Shown here: positions 18,294 to 31,729 of the stretch, piece by piece | Layout of the letters: each line of letters opens with the position of its first letter | How positions within the stretch are numbered: position 1 is the first letter of the stretch | Assembly (NCBI RefSeq): GCF_011090165.1 | Contig: NZ_JAADJT010000002.1 | Span: 496,001-560,000 of the forward strand | From: Duganella aceris | GTDB lineage: Bacteria; Pseudomonadota; Gammaproteobacteria; Burkholderiales; Burkholderiaceae_D | Direction of reading: 5' to 3' | DNA: 64,000 nt | Position numbers and translations under genes: made by a program | The notes under the pieces: generated by a model | What the model saw: the letters and a program-made list of their open reading frames with translations, nothing else | Databases searched by the model: none | Told to the model about the DNA's origin: nothing

Positions 18294-18926
18294 TTAATTA
18301 TTGAATACGTCCGCGCCCTTCGGCATGACAAATTTAAAACTTGTCGCAGTCAGCGCCGGATTTTTCTCGATACCCTTGAACGACAGCACCGAGGTCTGGC
18401 CGAACGAATCCTTCAACTCCATCGCTTCCGGCAAACCGTTGCGCAGGCCGATGGTGATTTGCTCGAAGGCGGTGTCCTTGGCTTTTGGCACAGCTTTCAG
18501 CCATTCCAGGCCATCCTTCGCACCACCCTCTGACAACGTAAAGTTCTTTTCCAGGTCATTGCTGCCGAACAGGATCGCCGCCGGCGACGAGCCCAGCGCA
18601 TCGCCCAGCTTCTTCACGGTGACCTGGTTCAAGTCCTTGTCGAAGATGTACAGCTTGTCGCCGTCCGCCTGCAGCACCTGCTCGTAGGGCTTCACATAGG
18701 TCCAGATGAACTTGCCTGGACGGGCGAACATGAAGGTGCCCGAGGCCGGCGTCGACACTTTCGGCGCCTCGCCGTTGGTGTTCTTGACCTGGCGCTGGAC
18801 GAACTCGCCCTTGGCCGCCTTGGTCGACGCCACGAAGGACTTGAACTGCTCCAGCGCGCTGGCCTGGGCGAAGCCGGCGATCAGCAGGCCGGCGCTCAGC
18901 GCCACGATACTTTTGAAACGAGTCAT
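18294..18926 (-). CDS. lolA: Outer-membrane lipoprotein carrier protein LolA
   Basis: Periplasmic chaperone that ferries lipoproteins from LolCDE to the outer membrane. 210 residues with a signal peptide ([20 protein letters not shown], cleavage near AQASA). The start at 18926 has AAGGAT 6 nt upstream and is preferred to one 27 nt earlier. Characteristic LolA segments are present: [44 protein letters not shown], and a C-terminal [10 protein letters not shown]. It begins 16 nt after ftsK on the same strand, so ftsK-lolA probably form an operon, an order seen in many proteobacteria. Confidence 0.95.
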   Translation of the reverse strand: MTRFKSIVALSAGLLIAGFAQASALEQFKSFVASTKAAKGEFVQRQVKNTNGEAPKVSTPASGTFMFARPGKFIWTYVKPYEQVLQADGDKLYIFDKDLNQVTVKKLGDALGSSPAAILFGSNDLEKNFTLSEGGAKDGLEWLKAVPKAKDTAFEQITIGLRNGLPEAMELKDSFGQTSVLSFKGIEKNPALTATSFKFVMPKGADVFNN

Positions 18927-18942
18927 ACTGTTTATCCTTTTA

Positions 18943-21348
18943 TTATTCCGCACTGGCGGCCGGCACCAGAATCTCGCGGTTGCCGTTCGATTGCATGCTC
19001 GACACCACGCCGCTATTTTCCATTTGTTCCAGCAAACGCGCCGCGCGGTTGTAGCCGATGCGCAGATGACGCTGCACCAGCGAGATCGAGGCGCGGCGAT
19101 TCTTCAACACCACCTGCACCGCCTGGTCGTACATCGGATCGGCCTCGCCGCCCGCTTCGCCGGCCTCGCCGCCGGCCGCGCCGCCCTCGCCTTCCAGCGT
19201 GCCGCCTTCGAGGATGCCATCGATGTAGTCCGGCTCGCCGGTGGTCTTCAAATGCTTGACCACGCGGTGCACCTCGTCATCGGAAACGAAGGCGCCGTGC
19301 ACCCGCACCGGCAGGCCGGTCCCAGGCGGCATGTACAGCATGTCGCCCATGCCGAGCAGCGCCTCCGCGCCCATCTGGTCCAGAATGGTCCGCGAGTCGA
19401 TCTTGGACGATACCTGGAATGCGATCCGGGTCGGGATGTTCGCCTTGATCAGGCCGGTGATCACATCCACAGATGGACGCTGCGTCGCCAGAATCAAGTG
19501 CAGGCCGGCGGCGCGCGCCTTTTGCGCGATCCGCGCGATCAGCTCCTCGACCTTTTTGCCGACCACCATCATCAGGTCGGCCAGCTCGTCGATGATGATG
19601 ACGATGGTCGGCAGTTTTTCCAGCGGCTCCGGCGAATCCGGCGTCAGGCTGAACGGATTCGGGATGTGTTCCTCGCGCTTCTTGGCTTCGGCGATCTTGG
19701 CGTTGTAGCCGGCCAGGTTACGCACGCCCAGCTTGGACATCAGCTTGTAGCGCCGCTCCATCTCGTTGACCGCCCAGTTCAGCGCGTGGCCGGCCTGGCG
19801 CATGTCGGTCACCACCGGCGCCAGCAGGTGCGGGATGCCTTCGTAGACCGACATCTCCAGCATCTTCGGATCGATCAGGATCATGCGCACGTCGGCTGGA
19901 TCGGACTTGTACAGCAGCGACAGGATGGTGGCGTTGATACCCACCGATTTACCCGAGCCGGTGGTACCCGCCACCAGCAAGTGCGGCATCTTGGCCAGGT
20001 CGGCCACCACGGCCTTGCCGGCGATGTCCTTGCCCAGCGCGACCGTTAACGGCGACGGATTGTCGTTGTAGACCTTGGAGCCGACGATCTCGCTCAGGCG
20101 CACGATCTGGCGCTTCGGATTCGGCAGCTCCAGCGCCATGTAGTTCTTGCCGGGGATGGTCTCGACCACGCGGATCGAGGTCAGCGACAGCGAACGCGCC
20201 AGGTCGCGCGCCAGGCCGACAATCTGGCTGCCCTTGACGCCGGTGGCCGGCTCGATCTCGTAGCGAGTAACGACCGGGCCCGGATACGCCGCCACCACCT
20301 TGGCTTCGACGCCGAAATCCGACAGCTTCTTCTCGATCAGGCGGCTGGTGAATTCCAGCGTCTCGATCGACACGGTTTCCTGCACCTCGGCCGCCTCGTC
20401 CAGCAGCGACAAGGCCGGCAGCCGGCTGTCGCCGCTCAGATCCTGGAACAGATTGGCCTGGCGCTCCTTCTCGACCCGCTCCGACTTGACCACGGTGACC
20501 ACCTGCGGCTCGATCTTGACCGGCGGCGCCGCCACCGGATGCTTCTCGACGTGCTTGGCGCGCTCGATGACCACCACCTCCTCGCGCTTGACCGCCGCGA
20601 CCTCGCCCTGGCGGCGATCCTCGCGATACTGGTAGCGCTGCACGAACCAGTCGATGGCGAGCTCGATGCCGCCGCCGATGCGTTCGGCCAGCGCCAGCCA
20701 CGAGACATGGAAGAACAGGCTGAAACCCAGGCCGAACAGCAGCAACAGCAGCAGCGTCGCGCCGGTGAAGCCGAAGGCGACATGCGCCGAATGGCCGATC
20801 ATCTCGCCCAGCACGCCGCCCGAGGTGCGCGGCAGTTGCGCGTGGCTGGTCAGCGTGCGCAGGCGCAGGAACTCCAGCCCGACGCTGCCGATGAACAGCA
20901 GCACGAAGCCGATCGCGCGGATCAGCGGTTCCTGCGCATGTTCCGGATCCGGCTCCTTCGACATGACGAATTTCTGCGTCAGCCGGCGATAGCCCTGCCA
21001 CACCAGCCGCAGCAGGCAAAACGCCCACCACCAGGCCGAGATGCCGAAAATGTACAACAACAGGTCCGACAACCAGGCGCCGGCGCGGCCGCCCATATTG
21101 GCGACCTTGGGCACCAGCGTCTCATGCGACCAGCCGGGATCGGTCTTGGTGTAGCTGGCGAGGATCAGCACGAAATACACGCCCAGCACGGCCAGCGCCA
21201 GCCAGCGCGCTTCCGACAACAGGCGCACCACCCGGTTGGGCAGCGGCTGGCGCTCGGTCGGGGTGCGGGTATAGGCGGACGAAGACGCCGCGGCGGAGGC
21301 GGCGGAACTCGCTCTTGGGACGCGTTCCTGAACTTTTTTACTACTCAT
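18943..21348 (-). CDS. ftsK: DNA translocase FtsK
   Basis: Septum-located DNA pump that clears chromosome ends during division. 801 residues. Four or more membrane helices lie in the first ~220 residues, followed by a short charged linker. The motor domain has Walker [15 protein letters not shown] and Walker B RMILIDPK, and the C-terminal gamma winged helix ([20 protein letters not shown]) for KOPS recognition is intact. The N-terminal tail before the first helix is Ser/Ala-rich. lolA follows 16 nt later on the same strand; trxB is divergent from it. Confidence 0.97.
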   Translation of the reverse strand: MSSKKVQERVPRASSAASAAASSSAYTRTPTERQPLPNRVVRLLSEARWLALAVLGVYFVLILASYTKTDPGWSHETLVPKVANMGGRAGAWLSDLLLYIFGISAWWWAFCLLRLVWQGYRRLTQKFVMSKEPDPEHAQEPLIRAIGFVLLFIGSVGLEFLRLRTLTSHAQLPRTSGGVLGEMIGHSAHVAFGFTGATLLLLLLFGLGFSLFFHVSWLALAERIGGGIELAIDWFVQRYQYREDRRQGEVAAVKREEVVVIERAKHVEKHPVAAPPVKIEPQVVTVVKSERVEKERQANLFQDLSGDSRLPALSLLDEAAEVQETVSIETLEFTSRLIEKKLSDFGVEAKVVAAYPGPVVTRYEIEPATGVKGSQIVGLARDLARSLSLTSIRVVETIPGKNYMALELPNPKRQIVRLSEIVGSKVYNDNPSPLTVALGKDIAGKAVVADLAKMPHLLVAGTTGSGKSVGINATILSLLYKSDPADVRMILIDPKMLEMSVYEGIPHLLAPVVTDMRQAGHALNWAVNEMERRYKLMSKLGVRNLAGYNAKIAEAKKREEHIPNPFSLTPDSPEPLEKLPTIVIIIDELADLMMVVGKKVEELIARIAQKARAAGLHLILATQRPSVDVITGLIKANIPTRIAFQVSSKIDSRTILDQMGAEALLGMGDMLYMPPGTGLPVRVHGAFVSDDEVHRVVKHLKTTGEPDYIDGILEGGTLEGEGGAAGGEAGEAGGEADPMYDQAVQVVLKNRRASISLVQRHLRIGYNRAARLLEQMENSGVVSSMQSNGNREILVPAASAE

Positions 21349-21444
21349 AGGAATTAAGGTGTTGCAATGTTATCGGTCAGGAAATATTCAGATACGGCTA
21401 TTCTAAGCCATATGGCCTCCAACAGGCCCGACGATTCATCCTGA

Positions 21445-22524
<1,080 letters not shown>

Positions 22525-22528
22525 GCAC

Positions 22529-23197
22529 GTGGGACTGAAAGACTTCGCCGACCTGAAATCGCTGGCCAGGCAGCTCAAGGAGCAGGCCGACACGCGCGCC
22601 GCCGAAGAGGCGGAGCGCGTCAAGCGCGAGAAGGTGCAGGCGGTTGAGGCGAACATCTTCCAGTCCAGCCTGGGCGGCGTGAAGCGCATGCCGGTCTCCG
22701 ACCGCTATGTGCCGCAGCTGCCGAAGACGGCGGCCCCGGCCGCCGCGCCGGCGCGCAAGCTGTCGCAGGCCGAGGACGACGCGCTGGTGTTGCGCGAGTC
22801 GCTGTCGGACCTGTTCGAAGTCGATCACTACCTGGAGGAAGATCCGGCGCTGAACTACACCGCCCCCGGTGTCGGCCAGGACGTGATGAAGCGGCTGCGC
22901 AAGGGCCACTGGCCGGTGCAGGACGAGCTCGACCTGCACGGCCTGCGGCGCGACGCCGCGCGCGACGCCATCGGCGACTTCCTGCGCAAGTCGGCGATGC
23001 GCAACCACCGCTGCGTGTGCGTGATCCACGGCCGCGGCTTCGGCTCCAAGAGCCAGGAGCCGGTACTGAAGTCGATGGTGCACAGCTGGCTGGTGCAGAA
23101 GGAGGAAGTGGTCGCCTTCTGCCAGGCCCGCGCCTCGGAAGGCGGCGAAGGCGCGCTGATCGTACTGCTGCGCGCCGCCTTGCGTCCCACGCGCTAA
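22529..23197 (+). CDS. Smr-domain protein (possible endonuclease)
   Basis: A 222-residue protein with a C-terminal Smr domain: the LDLHGLRRDAARDAI helix motif and the CVIHGRGFGSK loop are both seen (about residues 130-180). Smr domains in bacterial MutS2 and in SmrA/SmrB act as nucleases on DNA or RNA; the role of this YdaL/SmrA-like protein is not known. The N-terminal ~90 residues are charged and probably helical. GTG start, 4 nt after trxB, so probably co-transcribed. A perfect 13-bp hairpin (23219-23247) follows the stop. Confidence 0.85.
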   Translation: MGLKDFADLKSLARQLKEQADTRAAEEAERVKREKVQAVEANIFQSSLGGVKRMPVSDRYVPQLPKTAAPAAAPARKLSQAEDDALVLRESLSDLFEVDHYLEEDPALNYTAPGVGQDVMKRLRKGHWPVQDELDLHGLRRDAARDAIGDFLRKSAMRNHRCVCVIHGRGFGSKSQEPVLKSMVHSWLVQKEEVVAFCQARASEGGEGALIVLLRAALRPTR

Positions 23198-23218
23198 ACC
23201 CGCACGGCGCGGACCACC

Positions 23219-23247
23219 GGGGTCAGACCCCGCAGGGGTCTGACCCC
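23219..23247. repeat. Perfect palindrome of the GGGGTCAGACCCC type
   Basis: Two 13-base arms, GGGGTCAGACCCC and GGGGTCTGACCCC, are perfect reverse complements around the loop GCA. A weaker outer pair (CCACCG before, CGGTGG after) extends it. It lies in the gap after the Smr gene. Its GGGGTCAGA core recurs in the palindrome at 46036-46103. No T-run follows, so it is not a classic terminator. Confidence 0.85.
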
Positions 23248-23342
23248 TCTGACGGTGGAGGGGTACAAGCGCGCAACAAAGTTACACTTCACGTATCCCC
23301 CATGTTAACCTACGGACATTGCAACTTTGTCCTTATGCCTAC

Positions 23343-23975
23343 ATGAAGCACGTCCCGGTCCACGTCTCCCTCATCACCATTATTGAAATCGTGGCGATTT
23401 TGGTGGGCGCGTTTTCCGGATTCGTGGAAGCACGCCGCAAACGGATGGACATCGTCGGCGTGTTCACGGTCGCCTTCATCACCGCGTTCGGCGGCGGCAC
23501 GCTGCGCGACATCCTGCTCGACCGGCGCCCGCTGTTCTGGGTCATGCACCAGGAATACGCGATCCTGATCTTCGTGCTGGCGCTGATCGCCGTACCGCTG
23601 ATGCGCACGCTGCGCCAGATCCTGTCGGAACGCCTGATCGTCATCGCCGACGCCATCGGCCTCGGGCTGTTCGCGGTGGCCGGCGTATCGCAGGCGCAGG
23701 CGGCGCATATGCCGTTGTTCATCGCCTCGATGATGGGCGTCATCACCGGCATCTTCGGCGGGGTGCTGCGCGATATCGTCTGCAACGAGGTGCCGATGGT
23801 GTTCCGCGACGGCAAACCCTACGCCATCTGCGCCTTCTTCGGCTGCTGGATGTACATCGGCCTGCAATACACCGACGTCTCCGACGACTTCGCGCTGTGG
23901 GCCAGCGCCGCCTTCATCACCGTGGTGCGGCTGGTGACCTGGAAATTCGACCTGCGCATCGGCAACCACCGCTAA
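23343..23975 (+). CDS. TRIC-family (YadS-like, UPF0126) membrane protein
   Basis: Inner-membrane protein of the trimeric intracellular cation channel family, 210 residues with about seven hydrophobic segments. The two-fold repeated motif is visible: AFGGGTLRDILL in the first half and IFGGVLRDIVC in the second, the glycine and Lys/Arg-rich helices that line the pore in the family. The start at 23343 (MKHVPVHVSL) is preferred; one 24 nt earlier is possible. Its 3' end meets the terminator of the convergent PII gene. A K+/Na+ channel role is family knowledge, not shown here. Confidence 0.9.
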   Translation: MKHVPVHVSLITIIEIVAILVGAFSGFVEARRKRMDIVGVFTVAFITAFGGGTLRDILLDRRPLFWVMHQEYAILIFVLALIAVPLMRTLRQILSERLIVIADAIGLGLFAVAGVSQAQAAHMPLFIASMMGVITGIFGGVLRDIVCNEVPMVFRDGKPYAICAFFGCWMYIGLQYTDVSDDFALWASAAFITVVRLVTWKFDLRIGNHR

Positions 23976-23980
23976 AAAAA

Positions 23981-23999
23981 ATGCCGGCTAGGCCGGCAT
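23981..23999 (-). terminator. Terminator of the PII gene
   Basis: The stem ATGCCGGC / GCCGGCAT with a 3-nt loop lies between the convergent TRIC and PII genes. On the minus strand it is followed by eight T residues, so it is a strong terminator for the PII transcript; in the plus direction it has no T-run. Confidence 0.88.
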
Positions 24000-24020
24000 T
24001 CAATAGACAGCGATACGGGC

Positions 24021-24368
<348 letters not shown>

Positions 24369-24477
24369 TTATATATAAATCGAAAATCTGTAGCCGGGCG
24401 AACCGCTAGCCATCCATCGTATTGTAATCGACGCGCGCGCGCTGTCCATGTACGTCTGCGTGTCGACGCGAAATCCT

Positions 24478-26532
<2,055 letters not shown>

Positions 26533-26660
26533 GTGAAATCTCTCGCCTGCGGAGGAACGAACAAAAAGGAATTATCGCACGGCGCCGGTTTTCCTTGTCG
26601 CCGACGAAACATCGCCAGATAAGCTAGACTTGCGGCTACATCAAGTGGCTGGAGGCGGGC

Positions 26661-27791
26661 GTGGCGGAAGCGGAGTTGACGATCATCGATACACTGGACA
26701 GCGTGACGCCGGAGGAATGGCAGGCGCTGGCCGGCGACAACCCGACCCTGAGCCATACCTTCCTGCACACGCTGCACGACACCCGCTGCGCCTCCGACCG
26801 CACCGGCTGGTCGCCGCGCTTCCTGACGATGCGCCGCGCCGGGGTGCTGGTCGGCGCCATGCCGCTGTACCTGAAGGCGCACAGCCGGGGCGAATACGTG
26901 TTCGACCACGCCTGGGCCGACGCCTTCCACCGCCACGGCATCGCCTACTACCCCAAGCTGCTGTCGGCGATTCCGTTCACGCCGGTGACCGGCGACCGCC
27001 TGCTGGCCGCCGACGACGCCGACCGCGTGCTGCTGGCGCGCGCGGCGGTGCAGGTGGCGCGGCAGCTGGATGCCTCGTCGCTGCACGTGCTGTTCCCCGG
27101 CGAGCGCGATCGCCAGGCGCTGGCCGAGGCCGGCTACATGCTGCGCGAAGGCGTGCAATTCCACTGGGAGAACGCCGGCTACGCCGATTTCGATGCCTTC
27201 CTCGCCAGCCTGAAGATGGAGAAGCGCAAAAAGGTCAAGCAGGACCGGCGCCGCGTGCTCGACGCCGGCATCAGCTTCCGCCACCTGGCCGGCACGCAGA
27301 TCAGCAGCGACGTGCTGCGCTTTTTCTATGAATGCTATGTGCTGACGTATGAGGCGCATTTTTCCAAGCCCTATCTGTCGTACGCGTTCTTCGAACGCAT
27401 CCTGGCGCAAACGCCGGACAGCCTGATGATCGTGCTGGCCGAGCGCGACGGCGCACCGGTCGCGGTGGCGCTGAACCTGGTCGGCGGCAACGTCATGTAC
27501 GGCCGCTACTGGGGCACCACCGAGTTCGTCTCCGGCCTGCACTTCGAAACCTGCTACGTGCAATCGATCGAATACTGCATCCGCCACGGTATCGAGAAGT
27601 TCGAGGGCGGCGCCCAGGGCGTGCACAAGATGTCGCGCGGCCTGGTGCCGACCCCGACCTGGTCGGCGCACTGGATCGCCGATCCCCGCTTCGCCGACGC
27701 CATCGCCGACTTCCTGCAACAGGAAACGGCCGCCATGGACGACTACATCGATGAACTGGCGGACCACGCGCCATTCAAGGCGAACGGCTGA
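26661..27791 (+). CDS. GNAT/FemAB-like acyltransferase (PF04339, DUF482)
   Basis: A 376-residue cytoplasmic protein of the peptidogalycan-biosynthesis/FemAB-like family in the acyl-CoA N-acyltransferase superfamily. Typical segments are NPTLSHTFLHTLHDTRC near the N-terminus, MPLYLKAHSRGEYVFDHAWAD, KMEKRKKVKQDRRRV, and a C-terminal FEGGAQGVHKMSRGL. GTG start with GGAGG 5 nt upstream. Substrate and product are not known for the family; a lipid or wall-related aminoacyl transfer has been proposed. Its last 17 bases overlap the convergent TauE/SafE gene. Confidence 0.87.
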   Translation: MAEAELTIIDTLDSVTPEEWQALAGDNPTLSHTFLHTLHDTRCASDRTGWSPRFLTMRRAGVLVGAMPLYLKAHSRGEYVFDHAWADAFHRHGIAYYPKLLSAIPFTPVTGDRLLAADDADRVLLARAAVQVARQLDASSLHVLFPGERDRQALAEAGYMLREGVQFHWENAGYADFDAFLASLKMEKRKKVKQDRRRVLDAGISFRHLAGTQISSDVLRFFYECYVLTYEAHFSKPYLSYAFFERILAQTPDSLMIVLAERDGAPVAVALNLVGGNVMYGRYWGTTEFVSGLHFETCYVQSIEYCIRHGIEKFEGGAQGVHKMSRGLVPTPTWSAHWIADPRFADAIADFLQQETAAMDDYIDELADHAPFKANG

Positions 27792-28515
27792 AGCACGCCA
27801 CCCAAAGCAACGAGCCGCCGGACGCCAGCATCAGGCCATCGACCAGCGTGCGAAAAGTCGATACGGTCATGCGCGCCACCACCGGCCGGGCGCAGATCGA
27901 GCCCATCATCAGCGCCGCACCCACCATCAAACCCTGCATGACGACGCTGGCCGGCAGCGCGCCGAATTGCTGGAAGGCGACGATCTTGGTGCCGTAGACC
28001 GCCAGCGATCCCGCCGCCTCGGTGCCGAGGAAGGCGCCATGCGCCAGCCCGTAGGCGGTGAACACCGGCACCGTGATCGGACCGGTGGACACCACCAAGC
28101 CGGTGAGAAAGCCGACCGGGCCGCCGATCAGCGCCAGATGCGCGCGGCTGAACTTGACGTCGCGCGTCGCCAGCCAGCGGCGCGCCGGGATCATCGCGAG
28201 GAAGAACACGCCAAGCGACACATCGACCACCCGTGCCGGCAAGGTCAGCAGGGTGTGCACGCCGAGCGCCGCGCCCGGCACGGCGGTGCTGCTGTAGGCG
28301 CCGCAGGCGCGCAGGTCCAGGCGATCCCACCACGCGAAGATCTTGCCCAGATTGCCCATCACCGCGCCGATCGCCATGATCGGCACCGCCTGCCGGGGAC
28401 CGTAGCAGACCACCAGCACCGGCATCAGCGCGATCGACGATCCGGTGCCGACCACCCCGCTCAACAAGCCGGCCGCAAAGCCCCACAGCACAATCAGAAA
28501 ATCAGTCATCGCCAC
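27775..28515 (-). CDS. TauE/SafE-family membrane transporter
   Basis: Inner-membrane protein of 246 residues with about eight hydrophobic segments. The family shape is seen in the repeated Gly/Pro-rich helix starts, LLSGVVGTGSSIALMPVLV and LIGGPVGFLTGLVVSTGP. TauE/SafE proteins are thought to export sulfite or organosulfonates, or import other small anions; the substrate here is unknown. It is divergent from a LysR-type regulator (start codons 91 nt apart), a likely controller, and its 3' end overlaps the end of the GNAT-like gene. Confidence 0.88.
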   Translation of the reverse strand: MAMTDFLIVLWGFAAGLLSGVVGTGSSIALMPVLVVCYGPRQAVPIMAIGAVMGNLGKIFAWWDRLDLRACGAYSSTAVPGAALGVHTLLTLPARVVDVSLGVFFLAMIPARRWLATRDVKFSRAHLALIGGPVGFLTGLVVSTGPITVPVFTAYGLAHGAFLGTEAAGSLAVYGTKIVAFQQFGALPASVVMQGLMVGAALMMGSICARPVVARMTVSTFRTLVDGLMLASGGSLLWVACFSRSP

Positions 28516-28606
28516 CGCCCTGTCGTTCCATCGCCATCAGGGTATGATGAATAAAATCCTCACACAACCGAATATAACTGACAGTACCTGTGCGAAAAGC
28601 TGACAT

Positions 28607-29479
28607 ATGCGGCAAAAACTACCCCCGTTGAACGCCTTGCGCGTGTTCGAAGTCGCCGCCCGCGCCGGCAGCTATTCGGCGGCCGCGCGCGAGCTGAACC
28701 TGACCCACGGCGCGGTCAGCCGGCACATCGCGATCCTGGAGGATTGGCTCGGCCAGCCGCTGTTCGCGCGCGACGGGCAAAGCATGGCCGCGACGCCGCA
28801 CGCACGCGCGCTGGCGCGGGAGATTAGCGCCTCCTTCGACCACATCGCCGACGCGGCCGAGCGTTACGGCAAGAGCAGGCACCGCAACGTGATCCGCGTC
28901 AGCGCGGCGGCGACGCTGGCGATGCGCTGGCTGATTCCACGGCTGGCGTCGTTCGCCGAGGCCAACCCCGACGTCGACGTGCGCGTATCGACCGTGCTCT
29001 CCACCGAACCCGGCTTCAAAGGCAGCTTCGACCTCGCCATCCGTCGGCATGTGCCTGGCGGCGGCCAGTTCCAGGCGTGGCCGTTGTTCAGCGAATCGAA
29101 CACGGTGATTGCTAGTCCGGAGCTGTCGCAGCGGGCCGGCGCCAAGACGGCGGCCCAACTGGCGGACCACACCTGGCTAGCGACCGAAACCCGGCCCGGC
29201 GACTGGGAGGCCTGGCTGGAAGTCGCCGGCATGCCGGCCATGCGCGCCCGCCGCACCACGCGTTTCGACCATTTCTTCGTCACCTTGCAGGCGGTGATCG
29301 ACGGCCTCGGCTTCGGCATCGGCCCTTTCCCCACGCTGGACAGCGACGTCGCCGCCGGCCGGCTGCTGGCGCCGTTCCCCGAGCTGCGCGCGCCCGGATC
29401 GACCTATTACGCGCTGGTGCCGCTGGACGCCGACAAGCCGGCCCACCTGAGAGCGTTTCTGGACTGGCTGCAAACCTGA
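28607..29479 (+). CDS. LysR-family regulator of the GcvA type
   Basis: DNA-binding regulator, 290 residues. The start MRQKLPPLNALRVFEVAARAGSYS is typical of the GcvA/AmpR branch; the helix-turn-helix covers about residues 8-65 (AARELNLTHGAVSRHI) and the rest is the effector domain. It is divergent from the TauE/SafE transporter and 49 nt upstream of a LysE-type exporter on its own strand, so either could be its target. The effector is unknown. Confidence 0.92.
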   Translation: MRQKLPPLNALRVFEVAARAGSYSAAARELNLTHGAVSRHIAILEDWLGQPLFARDGQSMAATPHARALAREISASFDHIADAAERYGKSRHRNVIRVSAAATLAMRWLIPRLASFAEANPDVDVRVSTVLSTEPGFKGSFDLAIRRHVPGGGQFQAWPLFSESNTVIASPELSQRAGAKTAAQLADHTWLATETRPGDWEAWLEVAGMPAMRARRTTRFDHFFVTLQAVIDGLGFGIGPFPTLDSDVAAGRLLAPFPELRAPGSTYYALVPLDADKPAHLRAFLDWLQT

Positions 29480-29528
29480 GCGGCGCTTCCTGCTATATTC
29501 GTCTTTCCGTACACACCGAGGAAAGCAC

Positions 29529-30155
29529 ATGTTTGATGTCGCAACGCTCACCACCTTCATATTGGTGGTACTTGGCCTGTTCCTGATTCCCGGGCCGGCG
29601 GTCCTGCTCGTCTTCACGCGAACGCTGCAAGGCGGCAGGAGGACCGGCATCCTTACCGGTCTTGGCATCGCGGCCGGGGATTTCATCCACACGCTGTGCG
29701 CGGCGGCGGGCTTGTCGGCGCTGTTGATGACCTCGGCGCTGGCGTTCAACGTGGTCAAGTTCGCCGGTGCGGCGTATCTGATCTACCTGGGCGTCGCCGC
29801 GCTGCGCGCTCCGCCTGCGGCGCCGACGCGGCCGACGGTGGCGCCGGTCAGCGCCGGAAAGGCGTTCCTGCTGGCGATCCCGGCCGAATTATTGAATCCG
29901 AAAACGGCCTTGTTCTTCCTTGCCTTCCTGCCGCAATTCGTCCATCCGCAACAGGGGTCGAGCTTCCTGCAATTCGCCGTGCTGGGCCTGATTTTCGTCG
30001 CGATGAGCGCGGCGTACACCACCTTGATCGTGCTGGCCATTCGTCCGCTCGGCAGGTTGGTCAAGCGGCTTGGATGGCTGGCACGTTGGCAAAACAAAAT
30101 GATCGGCGGGATCTTCATTTCGCTGGGATTGAAGGTGGCGACACAGTCGCGCTGA
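29529..30155 (+). CDS. LysE-family exporter
   Basis: Inner-membrane exporter of the LysE/RhtB superfamily, 208 residues with about six membrane segments. The family signature is seen in GLFLIPGPAVLLVFTRTLQGG near the first helix and in AFLLAIPAELLNPKTALFFLAFLPQF in the middle. A good ribosome site (GAGGAAAG) precedes the ATG. Amino acid or homoserine-lactone export is the usual role; the substrate is unknown. It follows the LysR gene and ends 4 nt from the convergent sigma-factor gene. Confidence 0.9.
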   Translation: MFDVATLTTFILVVLGLFLIPGPAVLLVFTRTLQGGRRTGILTGLGIAAGDFIHTLCAAAGLSALLMTSALAFNVVKFAGAAYLIYLGVAALRAPPAAPTRPTVAPVSAGKAFLLAIPAELLNPKTALFFLAFLPQFVHPQQGSSFLQFAVLGLIFVAMSAAYTTLIVLAIRPLGRLVKRLGWLARWQNKMIGGIFISLGLKVATQSR

Positions 30156-30159
30156 ATAC

Positions 30160-30963
30160 CTACGCGGCCAGTACCACGCGATACCACGCGTCGTTGGCGC
30201 AGGCGCCGGCGCGGATCCGCAGACGGGGCGGGACGCGCGGCGCGGCAACCACCGACATCGGCTGCTCATCGGCAAGCAGCGTCAGCATCGCCGCCAGGTC
30301 CAGGCCATTGATGGCGGCCTGGAAGCGGCGCAGGCGGTCACGGCACAGCTTCTCGCTCAGCGGCGTCTCGGCGGAGGCGGAAGCAACGCCGGCGGCGGCG
30401 GACGCGGCGTGGGCTTTGGCGCCCGCACCGGCGTCGGCCTTGGCGGCGGCGGCATCGCCCTTGGCGCCGGTCTCGTGCTGGCGCAGTCGGCGCCGGGCAC
30501 GCGCCAGGTATTGACGCGCGTTCACGCTGCTGGTGCCGAGCGCCTTGGCGACTTCGGCATGTTCAAATTCGAAAACGTCATGCAGCACCAGCGCCAGCCG
30601 CTCGGCCGGTGACAGGCACGCCAGCAAACGCGCCAGCCCCTCGCCCAACTCGCCACGCCGCAGCAAACCCTGCTCCGGCGGTGCGGGCGACAGCTCGGGC
30701 GCCAACTCCATCGCGGTCCGCGCCGCCAGCGCATCGCGGGCGCGTCTGCGCAGACGATCGACCGACTGATGCTGCACCACCGTGGTCAGCCAGGCCGCCG
30801 GCGTTGTCAGCGCCGCCTGATCGGCGGATTGCCACTTCAAAAAACAGTCCTGCACGACGTCCTCGGCCTCCGCCTCGCTGCCGACGATGCGGCAGCTGAT
30901 CGCCTTCAGGCGAGGGCGCAGCCGTTCGAACAAGGCGCCGTCGGTATCGGTGGTGTGCGGCAT
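30160..30963 (-). CDS. ECF sigma factor with an Ala-rich linker (SigJ/ECF41-like)
   Basis: Extracytoplasmic-function sigma factor of 267 residues. Region 2 is seen in [19 protein letters not shown] and region 4 in [41 protein letters not shown]. After residue ~165 comes an unusual run of about 40 Ala/Lys/Gly residues, then a short C-terminal part ([28 protein letters not shown]) that matches the beginning of the SnoaL-like domain of ECF41/SigJ proteins but is only ~65 residues long. No anti-sigma gene is adjacent. Its own regulation by the C-terminal domain is family knowledge and may be altered here. Confidence 0.87.
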   Translation of the reverse strand: MPHTTDTDGALFERLRPRLKAISCRIVGSEAEAEDVVQDCFLKWQSADQAALTTPAAWLTTVVQHQSVDRLRRRARDALAARTAMELAPELSPAPPEQGLLRRGELGEGLARLLACLSPAERLALVLHDVFEFEHAEVAKALGTSSVNARQYLARARRRLRQHETGAKGDAAAAKADAGAGAKAHAASAAAGVASASAETPLSEKLCRDRLRRFQAAINGLDLAAMLTLLADEQPMSVVAAPRVPPRLRIRAGACANDAWYRVVLAA

Positions 30964-31111
30964 CGCGAATCTCCTATGGGTGCTGGTGCCACTTGACGCT
31001 GGGCGCCGCGCGGATGTGACACGCCGGCGAAATATTTTTTTATTGTCACACGGCGCCGCCTCGCAAACGTCATGCGGATGGAAATATCTCCATCAACCGA
31101 CAAGGACAAGC

Positions 31112-31720
31112 ATGACTTCGAATCCAATGGGACTGGGCCTGGTCCCCACCGTCATCGAACAGACCGCGCGCGGCGAACGCGCCTTCGATATTTACTCGCG
31201 CCTGCTGAAAGAGCGCGTGATTTTCCTGGTCGGCGAAGTGACCGAACAATCGGCCAACCTGATCGTCGCGCAGATGCTGTTCCTGGAATCCGAAAATCCC
31301 GACAAGGATATTTCACTGTACATCAATTCGCCGGGTGGCTCGGTGTACGCCGGGCTGGCGGTCTACGACACGATGCAATTCATCAAGCCGGACGTGTCGA
31401 CGTTGTGCACCGGCCTCGCCGCCAGCATGGGTTCCTTCCTGCTGGCGGCCGGCGCGGCCGGCAAGCGCTACGCCCTGCCCAACGCCCGCCTGATGATCCA
31501 CCAGCCGCACGGCGGCGCCCAGGGCAAGGCGGCCGACATCGAAATCCAGGCGCGCGAGGTGCTGTACCTGCGCCACCGCCTCAACACCCTGTACGCCGAA
31601 CGCAGCGGCCAGACGCTGGCGCGGATCGAACAGGACATGGACCGCGATCACTTCATGTCCGCCAGCCAAGGCGTCGAATACGGCCTGATCGACCGCGTGC
31701 TGACCACCCGCGAAGCGTAA
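31112..31720 (+). CDS. clpP: ClpP-family serine protease, stand-alone copy
   Basis: ATP-dependent Clp protease proteolytic subunit, 202 residues. The catalytic triad is intact: Ser105 in [11 protein letters not shown], His130 in [13 protein letters not shown], and Asp179 in [12 protein letters not shown]. The ATG at 31112 follows AAGGACAAG. It is not flanked by tig or clpX, the usual neighbours of the main clpP in proteobacteria, so it is probably a second, accessory copy; it would form its own or mixed 14-mers with ClpA/ClpX. It is divergent from the ECF sigma gene, with an A/T-rich stretch around 31030 that may hold its promoter. Confidence 0.92.
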   Translation: MTSNPMGLGLVPTVIEQTARGERAFDIYSRLLKERVIFLVGEVTEQSANLIVAQMLFLESENPDKDISLYINSPGGSVYAGLAVYDTMQFIKPDVSTLCTGLAASMGSFLLAAGAAGKRYALPNARLMIHQPHGGAQGKAADIEIQAREVLYLRHRLNTLYAERSGQTLARIEQDMDRDHFMSASQGVEYGLIDRVLTTREA

Positions 31721-31729
31721 AAATTAGTG

